A DNA stretch of 5,436 nucleotides from Bacteriovoracaceae bacterium UBA2428 (GCA_002343545.1 DDRA01000092.1:1057-6492); one strand, 5' to 3'; counted from the stretch's first letter, positions 1 through 5,436 are shown. Numbers and translations: made by a program. The notes: generated by a model not told the origin, from the sequence alone.

Positions 1-265
1 TGATGTCGGAGCCGCCGATGAACTCGCCCTTCACGTAGACTTGCGGGATCGTCGGCCAGTTCGCGTAGGTCTTCACGCCGCTGCGGATGGCGTCGTTCTC
101 GAGCACGTTGATGCCTTTGAAGGGCCGGCCGAAGTGCCGCATGATTTGCACGACCCGACCCGAGAAACCACACATGGGGAAGTCGGGCGTTCCCTTCATG
201 AAAACGACGATGTCGTTTCCGCGAACTTCGGCGTCGATGAACTTGAGGGCTTCTTCATGCGTCAT
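1..265 (-). CDS. grxD: Monothiol glutaredoxin, Grx4/GrxD family (3' end cut off by window edge)
   Basis: Partial: 88 residues are visible and the gene continues past the left edge; family members are usually about 105-115 residues. The protein reads as one glutaredoxin (thioredoxin-fold) domain. The monothiol active site CGFS lies at residues 32-35, preceded by VFMKGTPDFPM, which supplies the conserved glutathione-contacting Lys24. The cis-proline motif WPTIPQVY is at 70-77 and the Gly-Gly of FIGGSD at 84-85. Known role of the family: cytoplasmic glutathione-dependent carrier of [2Fe-2S] clusters, often paired with a BolA protein, rather than a general disulfide reductase. The start ATG (263-265) overlaps the bolA stop in an ATGA junction, so translation is probably coupled; only a distant AGGA lies upstream inside bolA. 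The family call is very secure. The symbol is by homology. Confidence 0.95.
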   Translation of the reverse strand, partial: MTHEEALKFIDAEVRGNDIVVFMKGTPDFPMCGFSGRVVQIMRHFGRPFKGINVLENDAIRSGVKTYANWPTIPQVYVKGEFIGGSDI

Positions 266-504
266 ACTTTGGACCATCCTTCGGGAGTATATGTCTTGAG
301 CGCGAGGGCGTGCAAAGGACCTTTCAGCTCCTGTGAAAAGGCGCCCATGACGAGGCGATGCTGCTCGATCCGGCTCTTCCCCTCGAACTGCGGCGACACG
401 ACCACGGCGTCAAAATGGTCGCCACGGCCCGTCAAATCCTGAATATAGACCTCCGCGTCGGGGATCTTCGCTTGAATCGCTCGCACCATCTCTTCAATCG
501 TCAC
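262..504 (-). CDS. BolA-family protein (short BolA2/IbaG type)
   Basis: 80 residues, the usual length for short BolA proteins. The start is a GTG (502-504) supported by an AGGAG Shine-Dalgarno seven bases upstream; the next in-frame ATG, five codons in, has no comparable site. The sequence shows the BolA core: GDHFDAVVVSPQFEGKS (residues 28-44), then the helix around QHRLV, then HALALKTYTPEGW (65-77). His65 corresponds to the conserved C-terminal histidine that helps hold the shared [2Fe-2S] cluster with a CGFS glutaredoxin. Its stop overlaps the start of exactly such a glutaredoxin, so a BolA-Grx4 complex acting in Fe-S sensing or delivery is the natural inference. No good promoter is seen in the 51-bp gap upstream; transcription may begin inside the divergent neighbour. 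BolA2 versus IbaG subtype is not settled, so no symbol is given. Confidence 0.93.
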   Translation of the reverse strand: MTIEEMVRAIQAKIPDAEVYIQDLTGRGDHFDAVVVSPQFEGKSRIEQHRLVMGAFSQELKGPLHALALKTYTPEGWSKV

Positions 505-517
505 CCCTTTTCTCCTA

Positions 518-543
518 GGCTTGGGGGGCGGGCCTTTCAAGCC
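518..543 (+). other. Short inverted repeat in the bolA/flavoprotein divergent gap
   Basis: GGCTTG (518-523) and CAAGCC (538-543) are complementary. In a plus-strand transcript three G-U pairs and two G-C pairs continue the stem inward, giving about 11 pairs around a four-base loop, just ahead of the flavoprotein ribosome binding site. On the minus strand only the six outer pairs form. It may affect flavoprotein translation or be incidental. The whole gap is only 51 bp (505-555) and I see no convincing promoter in it for either gene. Confidence 0.3.
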
Positions 544-555
544 GCGGAGAGGGAT

Positions 556-1605
556 ATGGAAAACTCGACCGAAATCCTGGATTTGCTCATCGTGGGGGCC
601 GGCCCGGCCGGACTGGCGGCGGCCGTCGAGGCCCAGCGCGGGGGCGTGCGCAACCTGCTCGTGCTCGAGAAGGGGCCGTCGCATTCGACGATGATCCGGA
701 CCTTCTACAAAGAAGGCAAGCGCGTGGACGCGCGCTACGCCGGGCTCGACGCGATCTGCTTGGGACTGATGTGCCTGAAGGACGGCAACCGGGAGAGCTT
801 CCTGGGTCTCATGGACCACGTCATCGAGCAGGGGCAGATCCCGATCCACTACGGCACGGAAGTCTGGTCCGTCGTGAAGGGGGCCGACGGGATCTTTGAG
901 GTGAAGACCGCCGCCGGCGCCTTGCACCGGGCGCGCTTCGTCGTGGTCGCCATCGGCAAGATGGGCAAGCCCAACCAGCCCGACTACTGGAAAGAGATCC
1001 CGAACGCGCTCAAGAACAACAAGTCGATTCTTTTCGACATCAACACGCGGCCGCTCGAAGGCGCCTCCGTGCTCGTGGTGGGGGGCGGCGACAGCGCGTC
1101 GGAGTACGTGCAGATGCTCGAACCCAAGAACCGCGTCGCGCTTTCGTACCGACGCGAGAGCTTTGCCAAGATGAACCCCGTGAACAAGCGGATCCTGGAG
1201 GAGCTCATCGCCGCGGGTCGAGCGCGCGCGCTCATGCCTTCCACCGTCTCGAAGGTCGAGGACGACGCCGGCCGGCCGCGCGTGAGCTTTGCCGAAGCGG
1301 GCCACGCGCCCGAAACCTTCGACGCGATCCTCTACGGGTTGGGCGGCATGAGCCCCGTCGAGTTCTTGCGCACGGCGCACGTCGCGGTGGACCCCGCCAA
1401 GGGAGAACCCACGGTGAATGAGCTCAACGAGACGAGCGTCGAGGGGCTCTACGTCGTGGGCGATCTGCTCGGCAAAGGCAAAGGCGGCGGCAGCATCATC
1501 GCGGGCTTCAACTCGGCTTGGAAGTCGGTGCGCGACATCCTGGGCCGACGCATGGGCCGCCCGCTCGAGCCCGAGTACGTCATGCTCGATCACATGAAGT
1601 TCTAG
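556..1605 (+). CDS. FAD/NAD(P)-dependent oxidoreductase of the thioredoxin-reductase/YpdA-like fold
   Basis: 349 residues, using ATG 556, which has GGAG six bases upstream and begins directly before the first nucleotide-binding strand; the frame is open further upstream but that part overlaps bolA. Motifs: FAD-binding GAGPAG (14-19), the ATG-like VVVAIGKMGKP (129-139), the NAD(P)-binding GGGDSA (176-181), and the C-terminal FAD-contacting GLYVVGDLLGKGKGGG (297-312). This order is typical of two-dinucleotide-fold flavoproteins such as thioredoxin reductase. The usual CxxC ahead of GGGDSA is missing, and the cysteine that follows GxGP in YpdA bacillithiol-disulfide reductases is Ala18 here. The only cysteines are Cys68 and Cys73. 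A cytoplasmic reductase is the likely role; the acceptor is unknown. Similar proteins in several Gram-negatives are annotated only as NAD(P)-binding oxidoreductases. Confidence is high for the fold and low for the substrate. Confidence 0.88.
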   Translation: MENSTEILDLLIVGAGPAGLAAAVEAQRGGVRNLLVLEKGPSHSTMIRTFYKEGKRVDARYAGLDAICLGLMCLKDGNRESFLGLMDHVIEQGQIPIHYGTEVWSVVKGADGIFEVKTAAGALHRARFVVVAIGKMGKPNQPDYWKEIPNALKNNKSILFDINTRPLEGASVLVVGGGDSASEYVQMLEPKNRVALSYRRESFAKMNPVNKRILEELIAAGRARALMPSTVSKVEDDAGRPRVSFAEAGHAPETFDAILYGLGGMSPVEFLRTAHVAVDPAKGEPTVNELNETSVEGLYVVGDLLGKGKGGGSIIAGFNSAWKSVRDILGRRMGRPLEPEYVMLDHMKF

Positions 1606-1858
1606 CGATCGCGACGCGTCCGCGGGGCACGGAATCTGCACCGACGGCGACATGCGAAGCCGCTGGCAAGAGCGCGACAAGCGTTACCGGAACGTCGATT
1701 GGGTTGAAGCGCGCCTGACGGAAGCCCTTTCCCGCGCGGATTCGCGCGAGATCAAGCGAATCCTGTCGAATCACTTTCGGTGGCGAAGCTCCACCGTCCA
1801 CTCACGTCGCCTCGAGAGGCCCTCTCCGGCCAAATTTGGCCGGAGAGGCTCAAGTCCC
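1606..1858. other. Convergent intergenic region with three hairpins, no convincing gene
   Basis: This 253-bp gap separates the 3' ends of the flavoprotein gene (plus) and gshB (minus). I find no gene that I can support. A plus-strand reading opened by ATG 1652 has no good ribosome binding site and runs without a stop through the antisense of gshB, which is usual for high-GC shadow frames. Structure is present: CGCGCG-GATT-CGCGCG (1733-1748), CGGTGG-7 nt-CCACCG (1778-1796) and a 28-bp palindrome (1821-1848). Only the palindrome is strong enough to list separately. No T-run follows any of them on either strand. Confidence 0.6.
1821..1848. terminator. 28-bp perfect palindrome, possible bidirectional terminator
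   Basis: Two 14-base arms, CCTCTCCGGCCAAA and its exact complement, meet with no spacer; as RNA this gives a very stable GC-rich hairpin with an A/T-rich tip. It begins ten bases after the gshB stop when read on the minus strand, a normal terminator position, and 215 bases after the flavoprotein stop on the plus strand. Neither side has the T-run of a classical intrinsic terminator. It could instead be an mRNA 3'-end stabiliser or a dyad protein-binding site. The palindrome is certain; the function is inferred. Confidence 0.45.
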
Positions 1859-2830
1859 CTACGCGGTACGGGATTGGCGGAGTTTTTCGATTTCGTCGAC
1901 GAGATCGACTTGGATGCGGGAGTTTTGGACGAGGTTGATCTGCACGAGGGCCGAGGGGCTCGTGATGTTGATCTCACTCACGACGTCGCCGATGAAGTCG
2001 AGGCCCAAGAGGTAGAGGCCCTTGGGCGTGAGACGATCGGCGATGAGGCGCGAGGCCTCGAGCTGACGGGGGGTCGGCGTCCACGCGGCGCTCGAGGCAC
2101 CCTGGTGCAGGTTCGCGAGGCGCGAACCCGCGCGCGGGACTCGCAACACGCTCCCGAGCACGCGGCGGTTCATGACGAGGATGCGGAGGTCGCCGCTCTT
2201 CGTGATTTCTTCTTGGTAGGGCTGCACGACAACCTCGGGGGCCCAACGCTCCCAGTAGGCGCGGACTTCGGCTTCGGGCGCGTCGGGCTTGAGGAAGGTC
2301 ACGCCGATGCCGGAGCATTCGTGCACGGGCTTGAGCACGGCCTCGGGGCGCGAGGCCCGCACGGCCCGGAGCGTCTCTTCGAAGCTGCGGCAGAGCTGCG
2401 TCGGGATCGAGAGCTCGGGGAACTCCATCGGCAAGAGATGCTCGCTGTAGCTCGTCGCCGCCGTCGGGTCGTTGATCTGCAGGATGGATTTCGGGGCCGC
2501 GGCAAAATGCCTCGCGTAGGCGCGAAAGGCATCGTCCACCGGAGGATCTTTGCGCTGGAGGATAACGGCGTAGTCCGTGATGGGGCGTCGCTCCACCGGC
2601 CCAACCGAGATGAAGAGCGAGTTCTCGGGTTCGCACTCGAGAACGTTCTGCACGGGAAGTTCCGCGAGGTAACGCTCCGAGGGGAGCGAAGTGTCCGTCT
2701 TCGAAAGATCGAGCCAATCGACTTCGATGCCGCGCGAAAGGAGTTCTTCGGTCAAACGCAAGCTCGTGTCGAACTTGGGTTGGATCTTAATCAAGGGATC
2801 AACGCAAACGAGATAACGCGGCTTGGTCAT
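1859..2830 (-). CDS. gshB: Glutathione synthetase (ATP-grasp), GshB-like
   Basis: 323 residues, close to E. coli GshB (about 316). The start MTKPRYLVCV at 2830 has AGGA eight bases upstream; an in-frame ATG 19 codons earlier lies beyond the likely promoter and is rejected. The protein shows the GshB order of motifs: N-terminal domain with the hallmark RKDPPVDDAF (93-102), INDP (119-122), LKP (166-168) opening the ATP-grasp nucleotide loop, QPYQEEI (203-209), GDLRILV (213-219), GSRLANLHQG (235-244), and the metal/substrate segment LGLDFIGDVVSEINITSPS (275-293). Known reaction: gamma-glutamylcysteine + glycine + ATP to glutathione, in the cytoplasm. The glycine-rich loop reads HECSGIGV instead of the GMGG type of E. 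coli. No gshA is in view. It stands alone, convergent to the flavoprotein and divergent from the porin. A related ATP-grasp ligase with another substrate is the main alternative. Confidence 0.85.
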   Translation of the reverse strand: MTKPRYLVCVDPLIKIQPKFDTSLRLTEELLSRGIEVDWLDLSKTDTSLPSERYLAELPVQNVLECEPENSLFISVGPVERRPITDYAVILQRKDPPVDDAFRAYARHFAAAPKSILQINDPTAATSYSEHLLPMEFPELSIPTQLCRSFEETLRAVRASRPEAVLKPVHECSGIGVTFLKPDAPEAEVRAYWERWAPEVVVQPYQEEITKSGDLRILVMNRRVLGSVLRVPRAGSRLANLHQGASSAAWTPTPRQLEASRLIADRLTPKGLYLLGLDFIGDVVSEINITSPSALVQINLVQNSRIQVDLVDEIEKLRQSRTA

Positions 2831-2848
2831 GACTTTTTTCCTAGCGCC

Positions 2849-2884
2849 TTGGGGGCTCCAAAGACAGGGATTATAACGTGAGGC
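2849..2884 (+). promoter_or_regulatory. Putative sigma70 promoter of the FadL-type porin
   Basis: TTGGGG (2849-2854) and TATAAC (2872-2877) are separated by 17 bases, the ideal spacing; the -10 matches five of six consensus bases and the -35 three of six. A start near 2884 would give a leader of about 64 bases. The -10 shares its TTATAA core with the gshB promoter on the other strand. CCTTGG (2847-2852) and CCAAGG (2884-2889) flank the pair as a weak six-base dyad that could be an operator or chance. Confidence 0.45.
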
Positions 2885-2898
2885 CAAGGAACTTTGAC
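2863..2898 (-). promoter_or_regulatory. Putative sigma70 promoter of gshB
   Basis: On the minus strand a consensus -10 TATAAT (2870-2875) lies 17 bases from GTCAAA (2893-2898), a weak three-of-six match to the -35 consensus. Transcription would start near 2863, giving a leader of about 33 bases before the gshB ATG with its own Shine-Dalgarno. The -10 is perfect; the -35 is poor. It overlaps the proposed promoter of the divergent porin. Confidence 0.55.
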
Positions 2899-2947
2899 TC
2901 GACGCGCCCCATCCCGGGCACGACGGTCAGTGGAGGTAGTTTTCACT

Positions 2948-4396
2948 ATGAAGAAAATTTTGAGCATCACCGCGCTTCCGCTTCTCGCGGGCGGAGTCCT
3001 CAACGCGCAAGCGGCGGGCTTCGAAAAGGGCATCAGCTGGGGCGCCCGTTCGGCCGGCATGGGCGGTAACGCCGTGTCGACGAGCACGGGTCCGGAGGCC
3101 CTCTACTTCAACCCGTCGGGGCTCGCCTCGGGTCCGGGCTTTGGCACGACCGTGCAGTTCTCGCCGACCTGGGTCAACGTGAGCGGCCCGGCCTTGCAGT
3201 CGAACGTCGTCGTCGACAGCAAGAAGCAAACGATCCCCTTCGCGGGCGTCCTCGGTAGCTACGGCGTGAACGAAGATCTCTCTTTCGGCGTCGGCGTCTA
3301 CGCGGCCGGCGGCCTTCGCGCCGTTTACGAAGGATTGGACGTCGCGGCCCTCAACGCGAACTTCGACGGATTCTCCGGTACCACGAAATCCGAGCTCACC
3401 ATGATCGAGGCTTCGCTCGGCGGCGCCTACCGCATCATGCCGGGCCTCAAAGTCGGCGCTTCCTGGCGCGCGGCCTTCGTGACGGGCAACTTCCAATCGA
3501 CGGTGCTGCAGTCCACGGACCTGGGCGCCATCAGCGCGCAGCTCGCCGGCAACTCGCTCAACGTCCTTACGACCGCCGGATTGAAAGATTTGACGGCGAA
3601 AAACTTTGCCGGCTTCCGCCTCGGCGCCCAGTACGAACCCGAGGGCGCGAACTGGGGCGCGGGCCTGAGCGTCCGTACGCCGATCACGATCAAGATGAAG
3701 GGCGCGACCCACGCGACGAACAAAGCGTACTTCGATGGCACCGGTCCCCTTGCCGGCATCGAAGCTACGAATGCCGCGAACGAAATCGTCGAAGCGACGG
3801 GTGGCGAAGGAACGGCGGAAGCCAGCTTCCCGACCCAAATCGCACTCGGTTCGCATTTCGACCTCATGGACAAGAAGCTTCGCTTGCACGTGGGCTATAG
3901 CTGGGCGAACTACAAAAGCGTATCCAAGATCGACGTGGGCGGCAGCGTGACGACAGGCAAAGTCGTCTCCGATACGCAAATCAACGCCATGACGAACGTC
4001 TCGGCGGCGCTCGGCGCCGGCGTCGCGGCGAACGCCAACGGCAAAGCCTCTGACCTGCCCGACTTCGAAACGAACTGGAAAGACGAACATACGGGTCGTC
4101 TCGGCGTCGAATACATGGGCCTCGAGAGCTGGGTGCTTCGCGCGGGCTACGCCATCTCGACCGCCGTCACGCCGGCCGCTTACGGTCGCGCGACCTTCTC
4201 GGCTCCGGGCGCGGGGCACAGCCTCACGGCCGGCGTTGGCAAAGGCTTCCTGGGCAACACGCTCGTCGCCGACCTCGCCCTCGAGTACGGCTGGCAGAAG
4301 GGCACGATCGAAGCCTCGACCGCGAACGGCGGTATCGGCGGAGATCAAAAGACCTCGGCCCTCGGCCTCCACACGGGCGTGAGCTACTTCTTCTAA
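2948..4396 (+). CDS. Outer-membrane transport protein, OMPP1/FadL/TodX family
   Basis: 482 residues from ATG 2948, chosen because GGAGGT lies ten bases upstream and because it starts a clean Sec signal peptide: MKK, a hydrophobic core, and a predicted cleavage near NAQA-AGFEKG (about residue 22). The mature N-terminus AGFEKGISWGARSAGMGGNAVS followed by EALYFNPSGLA (50-60) is the family hallmark: the N-terminal plug and NPSGL motif of FadL. Alternating amphipathic beta-strands fill the rest, with FPTQIALGSHF (294-304), the NWKDEHTGRLGVEY (376-389) and WVLRAGYAIS (395-404) segments typical of the C-terminal half, ending in aromatic YFF as outer-membrane barrels do. There are no cysteines. The family forms 14-stranded channels for long-chain fatty acids or aromatic hydrocarbons; the substrate here is unknown, so fadL is not assigned. 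A strong terminator follows. Confidence 0.93.
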   Translation: MKKILSITALPLLAGGVLNAQAAGFEKGISWGARSAGMGGNAVSTSTGPEALYFNPSGLASGPGFGTTVQFSPTWVNVSGPALQSNVVVDSKKQTIPFAGVLGSYGVNEDLSFGVGVYAAGGLRAVYEGLDVAALNANFDGFSGTTKSELTMIEASLGGAYRIMPGLKVGASWRAAFVTGNFQSTVLQSTDLGAISAQLAGNSLNVLTTAGLKDLTAKNFAGFRLGAQYEPEGANWGAGLSVRTPITIKMKGATHATNKAYFDGTGPLAGIEATNAANEIVEATGGEGTAEASFPTQIALGSHFDLMDKKLRLHVGYSWANYKSVSKIDVGGSVTTGKVVSDTQINAMTNVSAALGAGVAANANGKASDLPDFETNWKDEHTGRLGVEYMGLESWVLRAGYAISTAVTPAAYGRATFSAPGAGHSLTAGVGKGFLGNTLVADLALEYGWQKGTIEASTANGGIGGDQKTSALGLHTGVSYFF

Positions 4397-4421
4397 GTCT
4401 CGCTCGCTAGGTTCGAATCGA

Positions 4422-4463
4422 GGCCGCTTCCGGGCTCAACCCCGGGAGCGGCCTTTGTATTTG
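4422..4463 (+). terminator. Intrinsic terminator after the FadL-type porin gene
   Basis: A 13-bp stem pairs 4422-4434 with 4441-4453, with one G-U pair, around the six-base loop CTCAAC, and is followed at once by TTTGTATTT. It begins 25 bases after the porin stop codon. Stem length, GC content and T-rich tail make it the best terminator in the window. It ends only 16 bases before the next start codon, so the downstream gene probably has its own promoter here or relies on read-through. Confidence 0.88.
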
Positions 4464-4480
4464 TGCTAAACCCTTCTCCA
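4463..4480 (+). promoter_or_regulatory. Possible extended -10 promoter of aacS (leaderless start)
   Basis: TGTGCTAAACC precedes the start codon. TAAACC at 4467-4472, with an upstream TG, resembles an extended -10 element and would place transcription start within a base or two of the ATG at 4480. No Shine-Dalgarno is visible between the terminator and that ATG, which fits a leaderless message. No -35 is recognisable; its place falls inside the terminator stem. This is a weak, inferred site. Confidence 0.25.
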
Positions 4481-5436
4481 TGACCGTGCTTTGGCAGCCT
4501 TCCTCGACCGACCTCAAAAACTCTCGCATGGCCCGTTTTCGCGATCTCGCGGCTCGGCACGCCGGCCGCGACTTTGCCGACTACGAAGCGCTCTGGCGTT
4601 GGTCGACGGAATCGAGCGAGGACTTTTGGGCGCTCTGGCTGCGCGAGAGCGGGCTCATTTTTGAGGGCTCGCTCGACGCGACTTACCTTCCGTCGCCCGA
4701 TCCCGCGAAGCCTTATCGCGGCCGCTGGTTTCCGAATATCCGCTTGAACTTCGCCGAGAATCTCTGCGCGCATCTCGCGCCGCTTCCCCTCGTCGGGCTC
4801 GACGAGCTCGGGCGCCGGCGGGAGTGGACGCGCGAGCGACTGCTCGCCGAAGTCGCGTCCTTCCAAGCGTGGCTCGTCGCGCGCGGCGTGGGCCCGGGCG
4901 ACCGCGTGGCCGCGATCGTGCCGCACGCGCCCGAGACGATCGTGGCGATGCTCGCCGCGACGGGGCTCGGCGCCGTGTGGTCGAGCTGCTCGCCCGACTT
5001 CGGCATCGAGGGCATCGTGGACCGCTTAGGCCAGATCGAACCGAAGGTCCTCGTCGTCGCGGACGGTTACACTTACGGCGGCAAACGCTTCGAGTTGCGC
5101 GAGAAGATCGCGGCCGTGCTCACGCGCGTGCCCTCGATCCGAGCGACTTGCGAGTATGCCTTCCTCGAAGGCGCCCCCCCGCGCCCCGCGGAGTACTTCG
5201 GCTACGCCGAGATCGTCGCCGCGAGCGCGGGCGCCCCGCGCTTCGAACGCCTGCCCTTCGACCATCCCGTCTACGTGCTCTACTCTTCGGGCACGACGGG
5301 CAAGCCCAAGTGCATCGTGCACGGCGCGGGCGGCACGCTCCTGCAACACAGCAAAGAGCTTCGTCTGCACGCCGATCTGAACGAAGGCGATCGCCTGCTC
5401 TACTACACGACCTGCGGCTGGATGATGTGGAACTGG
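4480..5436 (+). CDS. aacS: Acetoacetyl-CoA synthetase (acetoacetate-CoA ligase), 5' part only
   Basis: 319 codons are visible with no stop before the right edge; the family is about 650 residues, so roughly half is present. The N-terminus LWQPSSTDLKNSRMARF and the segment RGRWFPNIRLNFAENL (80-95) are characteristic of acetoacetyl-CoA synthetases, including the short N-terminal cap that separates them from ordinary acyl-CoA synthetases. The adenylate-forming P-loop YSSGTTGKPK is at 268-277, followed by IVHGAGG and the TTCGWMMWNW segment (310-319). Reaction: acetoacetate + ATP + CoA to acetoacetyl-CoA + AMP + PPi, cytoplasmic, feeding ketone-body use or polyhydroxybutyrate/lipid pathways. ATG 4480 matches the family N-terminus but lacks a Shine-Dalgarno; the next ATG (Met17) would remove conserved sequence. 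The catalytic C-terminal subdomain lies outside the window. Acetyl-CoA synthetase is the main alternative and fits less well. Confidence 0.92.
   Translation, partial: MTVLWQPSSTDLKNSRMARFRDLAARHAGRDFADYEALWRWSTESSEDFWALWLRESGLIFEGSLDATYLPSPDPAKPYRGRWFPNIRLNFAENLCAHLAPLPLVGLDELGRRREWTRERLLAEVASFQAWLVARGVGPGDRVAAIVPHAPETIVAMLAATGLGAVWSSCSPDFGIEGIVDRLGQIEPKVLVVADGYTYGGKRFELREKIAAVLTRVPSIRATCEYAFLEGAPPRPAEYFGYAEIVAASAGAPRFERLPFDHPVYVLYSSGTTGKPKCIVHGAGGTLLQHSKELRLHADLNEGDRLLYYTTCGWMMWNW

Noticed and set aside
512..540. TTGAAA-17-TAGGAG on the minus strand as a bolA promoter
   Set aside because: The -10 is poor and coincides with the bolA Shine-Dalgarno, so transcription would start too far downstream to include it.
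505..1680. Minus-strand open frame antisense to the flavoprotein that fuses onto bolA
   Set aside because: Only the last 80 residues are BolA; the upstream part is low-complexity antisense of a well-supported flavoprotein. The GTG at 504 with AGGAG gives the true start.
1793..1868. tRNA-like 3' part: GGCTCAAGTCC resembling a T-arm, with a 76-base span back to ACCG
   Set aside because: The T-stem has an internal mismatch, the acceptor strands match poorly, no D-arm GG or plausible anticodon loop is present, and the last bases overlap the gshB stop. The resemblance comes mainly from the palindrome.
1652..2881. Long plus-strand open frame antisense to gshB, with a helical-looking N-terminal part in the convergent gap
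   Set aside because: No ribosome binding site, no recognisable domain, and it mirrors a clear GshB on the other strand. Stop-free antisense frames are expected at this GC content. A short peptide confined to the gap would need a stop codon that is absent.
2927..4372. Long minus-strand open frame antisense to the porin gene
   Set aside because: The composition is Arg/Ala/Gly/Val-rich without a domain, while the plus strand encodes a complete porin with signal peptide, family motifs, ribosome binding site and terminator.
4411..4421. GGTTCGAATCG, resembling a tRNA T-loop after the porin stop codon
   Set aside because: The T-stem fails at the second pair and no cloverleaf can be drawn; it simply lies ahead of the terminator stem.
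4393..4926. Minus-strand open frame across the porin terminator and the 5' part of aacS
   Set aside because: It reads through a strong terminator hairpin and opposes a protein with clear acetoacetyl-CoA synthetase motifs; no family resemblance.

Overview
The window is a high-GC stretch of a Gram-negative chromosome. The evidence for Gram-negative is an outer-membrane FadL/OMPP1 porin with a signal peptide, together with a monothiol glutaredoxin-BolA pair and a prokaryotic-type glutathione synthetase. That gene content fits Pseudomonadota or a relative such as Bdellovibrionota. The sequence alone does not fix the taxon, and I saw no mobile element, CRISPR array, convincing RNA gene or phage gene.

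Layout, left to right. Positions 1-265 (minus) hold a CGFS monothiol glutaredoxin that runs off the left edge. It overlaps by four bases a short bolA-family gene (262-504, minus), so the two form one operon. After a 51-bp divergent gap, a plus-strand gene (556-1605) encodes a thioredoxin-reductase-fold flavoprotein without the usual CxxC. A 253-bp convergent gap (1606-1858) has no convincing gene but carries a 28-bp perfect palindrome and two smaller hairpins. Next comes a minus-strand glutathione synthetase (1859-2830). A 117-bp divergent gap with what look like back-to-back sigma70 promoters sharing one -10 core separates it from a plus-strand FadL-type porin (2948-4396). The porin ends in a strong intrinsic terminator (4422-4463). 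Sixteen bases later an acetoacetyl-CoA synthetase gene starts (4480) and runs off the right edge.

How the genes may work together. The left half has a thiol-redox and Fe-S theme: GshB makes glutathione, monothiol glutaredoxin and BolA use glutathione to bind and hand over [2Fe-2S] clusters, and the flavoprotein between them belongs to a fold that reduces disulfides or other small acceptors. The right half concerns hydrophobic carbon: an outer-membrane channel for fatty acids or aromatics, and an enzyme that activates acetoacetate. These are known families. The points most worth a second look are the cysteine pattern of the flavoprotein, the shared bidirectional promoter, the apparently leaderless aacS start, and the palindrome between the convergent genes. 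I found no clear undescribed multi-gene system.
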